DNA of 64,000 nucleotides from Cycas panzhihuaensis (GCA_023213395.1 CM041465.1:124999741-125063740), one strand, 5' to 3'. Positions 49,741 through 61,331 are shown, counted from the first letter of the stretch. The notes: generated by a model not told the origin, from the sequence alone. Translations and numbers: made by a program.

Positions 49741-50617
49741 AAAAGTTACCCAAATGGTACACACAAACAGTTTAGGACGGTCACATCATTGAAGGAAAAC
49801 GTCCATCTAAATATTGGCAGCAAATCAATTATGCACTTATGGCTGAAGTGCTTTCTGTTGATGAGCCTTCCACTTTTGAGGAGGCTTCTAAAAATGAAAA
49901 TTAGAAGGCTGCCATGGATGAAGAAATCCATTCTATTGAAAAGAATGGTACTTGGAATTTGGTTGAATTGCCTAAACACAAACAGGCAATTAGTTGCAAA
50001 TGGGTCTACAAGACCAAATTCCATTCTGATGGTTCACTTAAAAGGCAGAAGGCTCGCCTTGTAGCAAAAGGATTTAAACAAAAAGAAGGCATAGGCTATG
50101 AAGAAACTTTTGCACCGGATTTAATATGAACACTATCAGACTCATTTTGGCCTTAGCTGCTCAATGCAAATGGCCTGTTTATCAGATGGACGTGAAGAGC
50201 GCCTTTCTTAATGGCGATCTTCAGGAGGAGGTGTATTTGGAGCAACCTCCCGGATACAAAATACAAGGCAAGGAGCATTTTGTATATCGCCTAAAAAAGG
50301 CGTTATATGGCTTGAAGCAAGCTCCAAGGGCATGGTACCTGAAGATCGATGACTACTTCTTCAGACATGGGTTTCATCGATCTACTTCAGATCCTAATCT
50401 GTATATAAAAAATGAAAAGAACCATGTAATTTTGGTTGCCTTGTATGTAGATGACTTAGTGATTACTGATAGTGACACTAACATGATTCACATTCTCCAA
50501 GATGATTTGAAGAGAAGCTTCAAGATGACAGATCTTGGACTTCTCCCTTACTTTTTAGGCTTTGAGATATGGCAACAGTCAGGCTATATCTTCATTTCCC
50601 AAGCGAAATATTCTTGA
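49741..50617 (+). pseudogene. pol: copia-5 reverse transcriptase
   Basis: Entry KLPKWYTQTV, then TAG; VDEPSTFEEASKNEN, then TAG; ORF 49914-50129 ([35 protein letters not shown]). A small deletion shifts into ORF 50126-50617: QMDVKSAFLNGDLQEEVYLE, KKALYGLKQAPRAWYLKID and the catalytic YVDD at 50444-50455, then LLPYFLGFEIWQQSGYIF. It stops at TGA at the same SQAKYS context as in copia-3. Confidence 0.92.
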
Positions 50618-51370
50618 GACATTTTGTAACGGCTCAGGATGCATGACTGCAAAACAGCGTCTACACCTATGGAGAATGGATCTAAGCTTACTCTCAATGA
50701 GAAAGCTGCACTAGCAGATCCCACACTTTACCGGCAGTTGGATTGGGAGTCTCATTTATCTCACCAACACTCGACCGGATATTTCATTTGCTGTTGGGAT
50801 TTGCTCACGTTACATGTCTCAACCCAATCAGATATACTGGAATGCAGCCAAACGCATACTTAAGTACATCAAAGGCACATTGCAGCATGGCCTTGAGTAT
50901 GCACACAATGAAAACTTCACTCTAGAAGGGTTCTCAGATTCTGATTGGGCAGGTTGCCAAGATAGCAGAAGATCAACCTCGGTATATTGTTTTTCCCTTG
51001 GTTCAACAGTTGTTTCGTGGAGTTGCAAGAAGCGACCCAATGTTACCTTATCCTCCACCGAAGTAGAGTACAAAGCTGCGATCGGTAGCCTTGTGAGGCT
51101 ATCCGCCACGACGGATTCTTGGGGAACTTGGACTTGAGCAGGGTCACCCCACCAGGATACATTGCGACAACCAAAGTGTGCTCAAGTTAGCTAAGAATCC
51201 AGTCTTTCATGCGCGGACAAAACACATCGAGGTTCATCATCACTTCATCAGAGAGCATGTGCAGAATGGTGAGATCAACCTCTAGTACAGACCTATAGAG
51301 GAGCAGACAACAGACATCTTTACCAAGCCTCTTGGTAGAGAAAAGTTTGTAAAATTCAGAGATGGTCTTG
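50618..51370 (+). pseudogene. pol: copia-5 RNase H
   Basis: ORF 50639-50863 starts MHDCKTASTPMENGSKLTL and shifts at the RQL step. ORF 50814-51137 has YWNAAKRILKYIKGTLQHGL, FSDSDWAGCQDSRRSTSVY and SSTEVEYKAAIGS. The end (KHIEVHHHFIREHVQN; DIFTKPLGREKFVKF) lies in a third frame. Broken. Confidence 0.9.
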
Positions 51371-51404
51371 GTGTCCGACTTAACATTGTAAACAGTAAGG
51401 GGGG

Positions 51405-51957
51405 TGTTAAACCTTATGTTTACATGTTAAGATAATGTACTTTTATTTTCATGTAATATGTGTACTTTTTACTTTAGGGGTGACTTATCACTTAAGTGAT
51501 AAAGTGCACACCCACATTCTTTCTAGTGACACAACATTGTCACTAAAGGGTCAAATGGACCCTCATGCATTTTTGCTCACATGAGAGCCCAAAATGACAC
51601 ATGTCCAACATGCAAGGCATGTATCTTGGATGTTTGACACTTGTCAAACATCCAAGGCCTTAGGTCTCTCATTTCACTCTATATAATGAGACCTCTTCTC
51701 ATTGTCTCATAAGAGAGTTGGAGTTGTATTGTTATGCTGTCATTTTGCTAATCAAACTGTTCATTCTTTGGAGGTTGAACCAATTCCAACTCCACATATT
51801 GGGTATCATTTTCTCTTGCTCCTTCATTTATGCTTTGTCTCTTTGCTTTCTCTTCTCCTTGAGAATATTATACTCGTTTGTATTTGTGCAACTAGAACTA
51901 GAGTGATCCTAGTTTCTAGATCTTGGAACTGTTGAGGCCATCTAGCCTCTTTTCACA
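51405..51957 (+). repeat. copia-5 3' LTR
   Basis: 553 bp, preceded by a G-rich purine tract (AAGGGGGG overlap) and followed by TSD GTAAC. Confidence 0.95.
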
Positions 51958-51962
51958 GTAAC
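51958..51962. repeat. TSD GTAAC, right copy, of copia-5
   Basis: Exact match to 44247-44251; gypsy-2 resumes. Confidence 0.92.
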
Positions 51963-52640
51963 AGCGTGGATTAAAATGGGATTACTCCAAGTGAAAAACT
52001 CCAAGGTATTAACATCCTAAGACGAATATCCAAAAGTAACAATGATTGTTATGGTAGAAACATATGATAATATCTTGTAGATGAAGGTGCAACAGTAAAC
52101 TTACTGCTTATTCAGACTTGGAAACACTTGGAAAGCCCAAGCATGCAACCCGTGACCTATTCACTAAAGTTAGGCAATGAACTTCATATCAGGCCATTGG
52201 GAAAGGCGGTCAACGTAAATGCTAAATGAACTTTAGCGTCCATGAAGTCCATAATTTTGAAAATTGTGAAGGGAATGCTCTCTTATCCAACCATGCTTAG
52301 AATACCATAGTAGTATGTGACAGATTGTTTGCAAAATTGGAACCAACACACATTTACTCTTTATAAAGATCAGAAGGAAGTAACCCTTCCTATGTTGGGC
52401 AAAGTAGGAAGCACAATTGAAGTAATTCTTGATGATGCATCTAGTACAACTATCGCCAATGAAAGTAATATTTCTTCTATCAATGAAACAATGATATATC
52501 ACACAATGGTAGAACCTACGACTATCAATAACCCCCATGAAGAAGAGTTAGGATTTGGGGAATTCCATCCAGAATTGAATTTAGATAGTGCAGAAAGCAT
52601 TAACTATCTTGAAAGCTAGTTATAGGGGACATGAAGTATC
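51963..52640 (+). pseudogene. pol: gypsy-2 protease region
   Basis: Across stops: DEGATVNLLLIQTW (protease site with Asp), HLGKPSMQPVTYSLKLGNEL and HIRPLGKAVNV, paired with gypsy-1 SLGRPKLVSPDYTIRLANQL and QIRPIGSLIDI. ORF 52317-52619 (DCLQNWNQHTFTLYKDQKEV) pairs with gypsy-1 KALQDWGRLTFTLHSAGKKV, followed by an acidic linker. Old and frequently shifted. Confidence 0.7.
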
Positions 52641-53391
52641 TTGCCCCTCTTTTCGTTATTCATTGTTGACAAAATAATATGAATCCAATAATGTTGATTA
52701 TTTGAGTGTGGGTAGTAGTGATAGTGGTAGTACTAACTTGGAGAACAAAATTGGTAGTATAGATAGTGGTTCTCTAACTAGGAATTTGGAAATGATATTA
52801 GAACAGGAAAATCAAATGCATGAACAAAGCGATAATTCAATTAGGAATAACAATGTATTTTCCAACCCTACCCTAAACCTTAATTCCCCATACGAGGATG
52901 GAAATAATGGCAACTCCATCCCAAACCCTAACCCTCCACTTTCCCTTAAACCAGGTGCAAGGGAAAGCCCCTTTCCACCACAATCCCCCCCCTCCCCTAG
53001 GGCTTATAACCCTAGTACCCCTAAACCTTTTTCTAGGCCCCCAACCCTAGTGCCCCCCCACAATCCTTCCATAGGGTTAGCAACCCTAGTTCCCCTTTTG
53101 TTTTCGTTAGGGCAACAAACCCTAATACTCCCTTATCCTCCCTTAGGGCTAGTTCCAAGGACTGTAGTAGCCCTAGGACCCCACCCTCCAATTGTAGGAT
53201 CAAAACACATGGTAATGATGCAAATTCATGCTATGTTTCCATTGGGGATGATGTGTCTTTGTTCTCAAAATGAAGAATTCTGCAACAGACCACCCTATCC
53301 AATAAATGGAATATTGGGTGGAGTATCAAGTCTTGGACCGAGATCATTGGGAGATCGACTTCGTAATAACTGTGTAAGTCTTATCTTGTAG
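52641..53391 (+). other. Pro-rich ORF segment with many CCCTA words
   Basis: ORF 52702-53391 (no ATG at its start; 229 codons open) has an acidic Ser/Asn first part and a Pro-rich second part (NPNPPLSLKPGARESPFPP). The DNA from 52860 to 53190 carries more than a dozen CCCTA or TAGGG words, some as CCCTAAACC or AACCCTAACCC. It may be the gypsy-2 protease-RT linker or an unrelated insertion; no family recognised. Confidence 0.35.
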
Positions 53392-53631
53392 TGGTACATA
53401 TCCCACCAACATACATTTTGAAATCGGTTGACCTTGCAACACGCAGCCTGACTATGTTTTGATCAACAAATATTTTCAAAGAGAGGACAATGGGATGAGC
53501 ACTCTCTTTGAAGACAGAAAAGTTATCATTAATGAACGTGATGGAAAAACAATCGCAAAAAGTATAAGGGATACCATCTTTATAGGCTTTTAGGTAAGTC
53601 TATAAACCAAAGGGCATATTTAACTGCAAAC

Positions 53632-54571
53632 ATGACAAATAAAATTCAATTGTGGCATAAAAGATTGGGATATTTGCACTTCCTTGGCCTTCGATTGATG
53701 AACAAACTAAATATGGTACATGATCTCCTTGAGTTTAAGGCAGAAAAGGGTAGTTGTGAACCTTGCATTTATGGAAAGCAACATAGGAAAAAGTTTTCTA
53801 AAGGTAAGACTCAAAGGGCAACTATAAAGCTCAACCTAATCCACTTTGATATATGTGGTCATATCACAACCACTTTGCTCAGAGATGCAAGATATTTCTT
53901 AATCTTCAATGACGAGTTTTTGAGGAAGGTCTAGGTTTATCTTTTGAAGGAGAAGTGTCAGACATTCAACATGTCAAAAGAGTTCAAAGCGAAAGTGGAG
54001 AATGAAAGCAGACAAAGGATAAAGACACTAAGGTCGGGGGGAAGAGTACACCTCCAAAGCATTTGTCCAATTTTGCAAGGATCATAACATAAAGAAGTAG
54101 TTGATGACTGCATACACTCAGCAAAATGAAGTGGCAGAGAAAATGAATAGAACATCAGTTGATAAGGCCAAGTCAGTGATGAAGGCCAAGAACCTCTCAT
54201 ACATCTTTCGGGCAGAAGTTATTTGTACAATAGCATGCTTGACAAAAAGGAGGGTGACTAAAGTTATAAGGAGTAAACCACCTGAAGAAGCATGGTCAGG
54301 ATGTAAACCTACAGTTAGCCATCTCAAAATCTTTGGAAGCATGGTGTATATACATCTTCCCAAAGAGAAACACCAAAAGTTTGATGATAAGAGTCCTAAG
54401 TGCATCCTCAATGGATACAGTAAAGAGAGTAAAGCATATAATGTATATGAATTGACATCTAAAAGGGTACATACAACTCGGGATGTCATCTTCCAAGAGG
54501 TAAAGAAACCTGTTTCAAATCAAACACAGGAGTTGGACACTTCGAAGATATGGCAAGACAAAGGGAAGTAA
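53632..54571 (+). pseudogene. pol: copia-6 GAG-pre-integrase and integrase
   Basis: ORF 53632-53934: MTNKIQLWHKRLGYLHFLG, CEPCIYGKQHRKKF and LNLIHFDICGHITTTLL (first Asp), FNDEFLRKV. A shift near 54030 destroys the second-Asp block (LRSGG...). ORF 54101-54571: TQQNEVAEKMNRTSVDKAKS (Glu), PPEEAWSGCKPTVSHLKIFG, AYNVYELTSKRVHTTRDVIF. Nonfunctional. Confidence 0.85.
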
Positions 54572-56340
54572 ATCAAGGAACAACCTGAATCCAATTCTTC
54601 GAGACAAAAGTTTACCGAGCCTAAAACTCAGCCAAAAAAGGAGGAAGAAATTGAGTAGTAGTTTGAAGGTGCTTTGGAGACACAGTCAAGGATACAACCC
54701 AAGGTAGCTCCGCCTTTTAAAATATCCCCCAAGTGGTATTTGAAAACCATGGATGAAGCTCAGTTACCAAGATAAAAGGCAAACGAAAGTTGAGGATGAG
54801 ACCTAATATGGTCAATTTTGCTTTGATGGCAGATGTGTTGGATGTTGATGAGCCTTCGAGTTTTGAGGAGGCCAACCAACAGCAGAAGTGGAGGATGGCC
54901 ATGGATGCTGAAATCTGTGCTATTGAGCAGAACAAAACTTGGGATTTGGTTGACTTGCCGATAAGCAAGTAAGTGATTCATTGTAAATAGGTCTAAAGAC
55001 CAAATTTAGATAAGATGGCACAATTGATAAATGTAAGGCCAGATTGGTAGCAAAAGGATTCAAGAAAACAAAAGGTATTGATTACCAAGAGACATTTGCT
55101 CTAGTAGCAAAGATGGTGACGATTAGACTCATATAGCAATAGTTGCTCAGTTTAAATGACAATTACAGCAGCTTGATGTCAAGAGTGCTTTCCTTAATGG
55201 AGATCTTGCAAAGGAGGTTTATATAGAGCAACCACTTGGATATGTTGCCAAGGGCAAAGAGGAATTAATGTCACTTGAAAAAGGCTTTTTATGGCATCAA
55301 ACAGGCTACAAGAGCCTGGTATTCCAAGATCAATCGATATGTTATGGACAATGGGTTTGAAAGATTGCTAGCTGAGCCAAACCTGTATATCAAAGTTGAA
55401 GAAAATTCAATCATTTTTGTAGTTTTGTATGTCGATAATCTTGCGATCATAGGAAATGACACCTCAAAGGTTGAAGACTTAAGAATGATCTCAGGAAGAC
55501 ATTTGAGATGACAAATTTTGGATTGCTCCACTACTTTTTGGGAGTAGAAGTATGGAAAAAGCCTAGGAAAATCTTTATTTCACAGGCTAAGTATGCATGG
55601 AAAATTTTAAAGAAATTCATAATATAGGATTGTAAACCTATTCATACTCCCATGGAAACAGGTTTAAAGTTAACAACTCTAGATGATGATGATGATGAGA
55701 GAGTTGATGGCATAATGTTCAAACAACTAGTTAGTAGTTTGATCTATTTGACTACTACTAGGCCTGATATTTCTTTTGCAGTTGGCATGGTATCAAGCTT
55801 CATGGTTGAACTAAAGCAGAACCATTAGAAAGCTACGAAGAGGATCCTCAGATATTTGTAGGGGGCATTGCAATTTGAATTAGAATTTAGCTAAAATGAT
55901 AATTTCAAGCTAATGGATATTCAGATTCTGATTGGACTAGATGTGAGGATAGCAAAAGGTCCACTTCAAGTTATTGCTTTAGTATGGGTAATGTTGTTGT
56001 CACTTGGAGCAACAAGAAACAACCTAATGTTGCTTTATTGTCTACTGAAACAAAGTATAAAGTTCTTGTTACAATAACTTGTGAAGCCATCTAGTTGAGG
56101 CAAGTGCTTGGTGATTTGGGACTACATTAAGAGACGACTACATTGTACTGTGACAATCAAAGTACCTTGAAGATTGCCAAGAATCCAATATTCTATGCTC
56201 ACACCAAACACATCAAGATACATCATCACTTCATCAAGGACTACATCCAAAATGGAGAGATCAAACTTCTATACAGACCAGTAGAAATGTAAAGTGTTGA
56301 TATTTTCACCAAACCTCTACCCAAGGATAAGTTTAATAAA
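54572..56340 (+). pseudogene. pol: copia-6 RT and RNase H
   Basis: ORF 54790-54972 (DVDEPSSFEEANQQQKWRM; QNKTWDLVDLPISK) is followed by shifted fragments (LDVKSAFLNGDLAKEVYIEQ). ORF 55275-55511 has AFYGIKQATRAWYSKINRY and LYVDNLAIIGND, the YVDD site with its last Asp changed to Asn. RNase H traces: LVSSLIYLTTTRPDISFAVG, YSDSDW-RCEDSKRSTSSYCF and TKHIKIHHHFIKDYIQNGEI. Many stops. Confidence 0.85.
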
Positions 56341-56391
56341 TTTAGATTTTGTATCGACGTTAAAGCCAATGATATGAACATTAAGGGGGAG

Positions 56392-56632
56392 TGTTAGATT
56401 AATGTTCATATGAGGACAAAACAAGGCAGGTGAGTCACTAGGAGTTACAAAGTCCTAAATGGACGTGTGGCACGTGTCAAGGCAGTTAGAGATTCATTTG
56501 TTGATCGTTATCGATCCAGCTTGTATATTTATTTGTATTATACTATGTGTTGATCAATTCAGTGTGTGGATTCTTAATGAATGCCCATATTTTTTATGGT
56601 AGACCGATTCTACCAAAAAACCTGTGTTAATA
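56392..56632 (+). repeat. copia-6 3' LTR (end approximate)
   Basis: Begins TGTTAGATTAATG right after the polypurine tract. The end is inferred at GTGTTAATA, where gypsy-2 RT-like sequence resumes. No partner LTR in the window. Confidence 0.55.
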
Positions 56633-57600
56633 TGTTCGAATGTGATTCCATCTTATGATCCTAACTTTCATTACCAATGTACAATCCTTAACATTTTTCG
56701 AAAAATGTTTGGTGAAAAAGTAGCAGTGTTTCTTGATGACTAGACATTATATGAAATAGTTAAAAATCATTTGGAAAATCTTTAGGAAATGTTATTAACA
56801 TGTCCAGAAAACAAATTATGTCTTAACCTTAAAAAATCTACTTTTATGGTACCATTCAAAAATCTACTAGGGCATATTGTTAGTAAGGAAGGCTTTCTAA
56901 TTGATCCTGCCAAGGTGGTAGCAATATTTAACTTTCCTATCCCTTTTACAAAGAAACAATTAAAAGGATTAGATTTATCAAGGGTTACACATTTCTTTCT
57001 TGACCCTTGGAAAAACTGTTGAAAAATGATATTGATTGGGAATGGGAAATGGAATAACAAAAAGTATTTGAAACCTTAAAGAGATTAGGTTTCCTTATTA
57101 GAATAAAATGTTCCATGTCCATGTCAATGCCTCACAATTTGCAATTATATGAGTATTGTCTCACCCTAGCAAGAAAAATATTGATCATTTGATAGCATTT
57201 GCCGGTAAGAAACTAACCTAAACTGAGTAAGCTTACATAGTAACTAAGAGGGAAGGACTTGGAATGGTCTATGCATTACAAAAATTTCAACACTGATCTT
57301 CTATCAAATCCATTTATATTTCTATGTTAACCATCAAGCCCTCTTATATTTGATTAACAAACAACTTTTGCAAGGGCAGATCAATAGATGGCTTATGTTG
57401 TTCCAAGAATTCACATTTAAGATTGTAATGAAACCCAAAAAAGCTCATGTGATACCTGATCAATTATCTGGGATCAACAATGGAAAGAAAGCAACAAGAG
57501 TGGATTGTAACTTCCCAAATGCCCACTTGTTTAAGATTGATGCAATTGCAACAAAATGGTACAATGGCATACCATAATATTTATCAACTAGGGAGTTACC
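56633..57600 (+). pseudogene. pol: gypsy-2 reverse transcriptase and RNase H
   Basis: RT: FGEKVAVFLDD then TAG (Trp position), TLYEIVKNHLENL, ORF 56789-57022 (ENKLCLNLKKSTFMVPFKN; LLGHIVSKEGFLIDPAKVVA; a truncated connection). RNase H: KREGLGMVYALQKFQH across stops, ORF 57350-57577 (INKQLLQGQINRWLMLFQEF; FKIVMKPKKAHVIPDQLS). Pairs throughout with gypsy-1. Confidence 0.85.
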
Positions 57601-58335
57601 ACAAGGATTGGATAAAGTAGAGAAAAGACACGATGCGAAAATTAGAGCCCTATTAACTCATACAACGAGAACACTATAGACTTGGGCCCGGCGATGTATT
57701 ACAAGGTTGTATAGGCCCTCGTGAAGTTGAACAAGCCATCTCACAAGTGCATTTAGGAGTGGTAGGTAGACAAGTGAGCTGTGAAGCAACCTACCATAAA
57801 ATATTAAATGGAGGGTTATGATGGTTAACATTGTTCGAGAATACAGGTTAAAAAATGTGACTATTGTCAACAGATTGGGAAACTGCACTGCCAAGATTTC
57901 TAGCCTCTCAAGCCCATTTTACCCTTGCTCCATTTGAAGAATGGGGTATAAATTTTGTTGGTCCCATATGTCCTATCACCTGAAGATCGCAAGCAAGATA
58001 TATATTGGTTGCTACAAATTACATAACAAAAAGGGTAGAGGCAAGGCCACTCAAAAATGTTGATGCCCAGAGTACAGCACAAATTTGTTTGACGCAATCA
58101 TAAGAAGATTTGGGTTGCTATTGGAACTAGTGAGTGACCAAGGCTCCCATTTCCTCAACAATGTCATTGAAGAACTCACAACAAACTTCATGACCAACCA
58201 TTAGAAATCAATGCCATACTTCCCTTGTGTGAATGTACAAGCAAAAAGTTCTGATAAGATCGTTGAAAAATTCTTACATAAGATTTGTGATGTTGGACAA
58301 TCCAACTAAGCGAAGAAGATACCTTTAGTATTATA
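57601..58335 (+). pseudogene. pol: gypsy-2 integrase, cut by gypsy-4
   Basis: Across frames: KCDYCQQIGKLHCQD (Cys pair), PFEEWGINFVGPI (first catalytic Asp now Asn), ARYILVATNYITKRVEARPL, LVSDQGSHFLNNVIEELTTN (second Asp kept) and VNVQAKSSDKIVEKFLHKIC (Glu now Lys). The text stops at 58335 where the gypsy-4 LTR begins. Confidence 0.8.
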
Positions 58336-58711
58336 TGATGAGTATTACACATCCATATATCATGACATTATGTAATGTAATATGTAAATTATTGTACTTA
58401 TATGTAAAATACATTTAAGTTAGTCTTTAATCAAGTAATTAATTTATTAGTTAGTCAAACAAGTTAGGGTCAGTTAGCAAAACTAATTTAGTTAGTTAGT
58501 TGTACGATTAGTTAGGCTGGTTTTTAGGTAGTTACTAAGCCCTCAATATAAATCAAAGGCACCTTATTGTATAGACACCAGAGAGTGTGTAAAGTGATTG
58601 TAAGTCAGTACTTGTAGATAATAGAAGAGAATTCATTTTCTATTACCTCTTCAACAAATCCTAAATTGGGTTACATTCTTTGAATTCTACAATCACCTCG
58701 ATAACACATAA
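58336..58711 (+). repeat. gypsy-4 5' LTR
   Basis: TGATGAGTATTACACATCC...AACACATAA; aligns along its length with 43571-43946. Terminal CA has become AA. Confidence 0.82.
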
Positions 58712-59845
58712 GATGTTATCAGATCCTCAGGCCTATTAATTACAAGTCTCCACTCTCAACTAGGGGATTTTGGAGGAAGCTCTCAGAATTTGATGCCCTA
58801 GCTAGCAAGATTGCATGTGAAGAGTGAAGGCAATCGAACACTAAGAACAATGTGATGCCTTGGCCATGTAAGAAGGATACATGTATTGCTTTAAACCTTG
58901 AAATAATTGCATGATAGCCACATGAGGAGAATTGTGCGAAGCAAGAAGAACACAACTTATCAAAGCCTAAAGACAAATGTTGATTGAATGAAGAGAAATG
59001 TGAATGTTGAAGGCCGAAAATATGTGGGAATTGAATGCCCAATATGGAGCAACGTTGAGAGGCCACACACTTGAGAATTAATGCCCACTATGAAACAACA
59101 ATAAGAAGGCAGTTAAAGGAAAGAATGCCACGCAGGAATGAATGCCAGACACACTAAATGTTGTGAAGATGATGTACAAAGCTTGGACAGGAGGTGAAGA
59201 CTCCATTTAAAAGCCATAGCCACACCTGCAAGGAAGGGAAAACTATCATAGGAAACAATCTAGAAGAAAAGCTTGAGGACAAACTGCCAAAAACATTGGT
59301 AGAATTGAATGCTAGCATGATTAAAAGCAATATCATCACACAAGGAGAAAATCGTCCACGAAGAATCCTCCTAGTAAATCCTAAGGTTGGGGGGGGGGGG
59401 AATATGTGGTTTGGCATATTCTCTTTTTAAAAGAAGCATATTCTCCCATTTACAAAAGTCATCATTATGAGAAGTGAAAAAAAAAAAAAAAACATATCTC
59501 GTTAATTGCATGAACAAAACAACTAGTAGAAATGTCATCACCTCTAAAATTGCATGGGTTGCATCCTAGACAGAGTCATTTTCTTAATTTGTGAATGTCC
59601 AAGTGTCAAAACTTGTTATTTTTGATAATTTGCTAAAAGTAGATGACAACATAGTCACTAGAAAACATTAAAAAGTCACTTGTCAAATTCACATTTTTCT
59701 CAATTTTAATCAAGCATGCTAAAATTAGGAGTTGCAACAAAAAATTTTAATACCCGTGAGAAATTTTGAGTCATTAAAATATTGACATTTGTAAGGCCAT
59801 TTTCATATTTTTGGTGCTAATTTTTAAGTTTTCATCAAGCACAAC
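58712..59845 (+). other. gypsy-4 PBS region and leader
   Basis: TGTTATCAGATCC near 58714 is a degraded iMet-type PBS. No gene; contains a run of 12 G (59389-59400) and an A-run near 59469-59490. The ORFs at 58740-59430 are not family-like. Confidence 0.5.
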
Positions 59846-61331
59846 ATGCTTTGTAGAGGAAAACAATGAAGACTTTGAGTGAAGATCAAAGGAGCCTTCC
59901 TTGGCTTTCGCACAAATGATGGAGATTACATTGCAACAACAAGTAGATGCTCAAGCCTAGATGATGCAAAATATGATGACAATGTTTCAACAAATGATGA
60001 TACAACAGATATGGTAGACACAATTCCTCCTACAAGCTCAATAGACCCAAGTTTACACAACAGTTCCCATCCAGAAATCACATTTTAAGTCAAATATTCG
60101 CATAACTGTCCCAAAGTGTCACAACAACATCAATGTTGAAACCTTGCATAGTTAGATCTGAAGCTTATAGGGTTATTTCAGGTGTCAAAGCCTCACAGAT
60201 GAAGAGAAAATCATTGTTGAAACCTTGCATAGTTGGATCTAAAGCTTATAGGGTTATTTCAGGTGTTAAAGCCTCATAGATAAAGAGAAAATCATTGTTG
60301 AAAACTTGCATAGTTGGATCTGAAGCTTACAGGGTTATTTCAGGTGTCAAAGCCTCACAGATAAAGAGAAAATCATTGTAGCAGAGATACAAATGGGAGA
60401 GCAAGCCTTAGTTTAGTGATAAACATATGTAAACACTAATAGGGAAGTAAGAATATGGGATAATTTTAAAACAATTTTTCAAAAGAGATTTTATCCTATT
60501 GGGTACAAAGATGAAAGGGAAAAGAAGTGGTTACACTTGCCAGCAAACTGGTCAATTTGTCCAACAATATGTTGATATTTCTAATAGAATGGTCATAATG
60601 GTCTTTTTTCAATAGGGGCAAAGTAGATACCTCTGTGTTGTTCTAAATAAGAAAGAGGTGCAGGACATGAAAAGAAGGCCCCTTATTCTCCCCAACTGTG
60701 AACAAACTTTGTATGAGGCTCGCACTGAGAACGTTGACGCCCAACAATGCTCCCTAAGCCCTACTTTGGAAAGCCCGTACTAAGATGGGAAATTCCTCGA
60801 TAGAACTACTAATACTAGGAGAACCCATATTGGCTAAAGTGGAAGAGAAGGAAATGGTAAAGCAATTTGGCATAGTACTTATTAAACCTCCATAATATTT
60901 AACAAGTCAAGTCTTATGTCAATTATATCAAACACCAACACATGGAGAAGGGGTTGAAGGAACCCATCCACGACATAACATCGGTGGGAGAGTCTGAGGA
61001 TTCTGAGCCCACCCTTATGCTTAAGTTCTTGAATGGACTACTCTCATCCTTGCAGTGGGAGTTAGACTTGAGAAAGATCTCCTCCCTAGACGAAGATTTC
61101 TAGTATGCATTTAAAATAGAAAGCAAGCTCCATAAAAGACCATTTATCAAACCGTAGCAATAGCAACAATTGCAACTACGACCAACGCAACCTTTCAATG
61201 AGGGAAGCGGAGCTGATGCAGTAAATCCTTTAGTAGCAAAGAAGGGGAAAGCCAAGTATTGCACGTTGCACATGACCGAAAGCCACTCCAACAAGCAATG
61301 TTAGAAGCAGAAGGAGTAGTACAAAGCCAAG
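59846..61331 (+). pseudogene. gag: gypsy-4 gag with an 81 bp triplication
   Basis: The ATG at 59846 corresponds to gypsy-3 40976. Core text across stops: VPKCHNNINVETLHS, YFRCQSLTDEEKIIV, WDNFKTIFQKRFYPIGYKDE. A 27-codon block (ETLHSWI...LTDEEKIIV) is present three times in tandem (60135-60377). The knuckle CTLHMTESHSNKQC lies at 61260-61301 (CX2HX4HX4C), near the end. Numerous stops; the same domain order as gypsy-3. Confidence 0.78.
60135..60377 (+). repeat. 81 bp in-frame tandem triplication in gypsy-4 gag
   Basis: GTTGAAA(A/C)CTTGCATAGTT starts at 60135, 60216 and 60297, exactly 81 bp apart; units differ by a few bases. Gypsy-3 has one copy. Confidence 0.95.

Larger units (their letters stand above)
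44252..51957 (+). mobile_element. copia-5: Ty1/copia element, full-length, decayed
   Basis: LTRs 44252-44804 and 51405-51957, both 553 bp, differing by about 18 bases (near 3%). TSD GTAAC, PBS 44807-44819, leader 2.4 kb, gag from ATG 47217, then pol to about 51360 and a GGGGGG-type purine tract. Same family as copia-3 (LTR and protein motifs), opposite strand. Confidence 0.95.
53392..56632 (+). mobile_element. copia-6: 5'-truncated, decayed Ty1/copia element
   Basis: Starts within the pre-integrase region (no gag, PBS or 5' LTR seen) and runs integrase, RT, RNase H, polypurine tract (about 56379-56391, TTAAGGGGGAG) and a single 3' LTR (56392 to about 56632). Interrupts gypsy-2 between linker and RT. 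Boundaries are approximate because the left end is deleted and no TSD was identified. Confidence 0.75.
39187..58335 (+). mobile_element. gypsy-2: old Ty3/gypsy relative of gypsy-1, broken into four pieces
   Basis: Pieces at 39187-40007, 43947-44251, 51958 to about 53391, and about 56633-58335 read in gypsy-1 order. They are PBS, gag C-terminus with knuckles, protease region, RT with FLDD, RNase H and integrase. Their motifs pair with gypsy-1 (LLGHIVSK-G; MVYALQKF; WLMLFQEF). Gypsy-3, copia-5, copia-6 and gypsy-4 lie between or at the ends of the pieces. The right end is beyond gypsy-4. Heavy stop content makes it the oldest layer on the right side. Confidence 0.75.
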
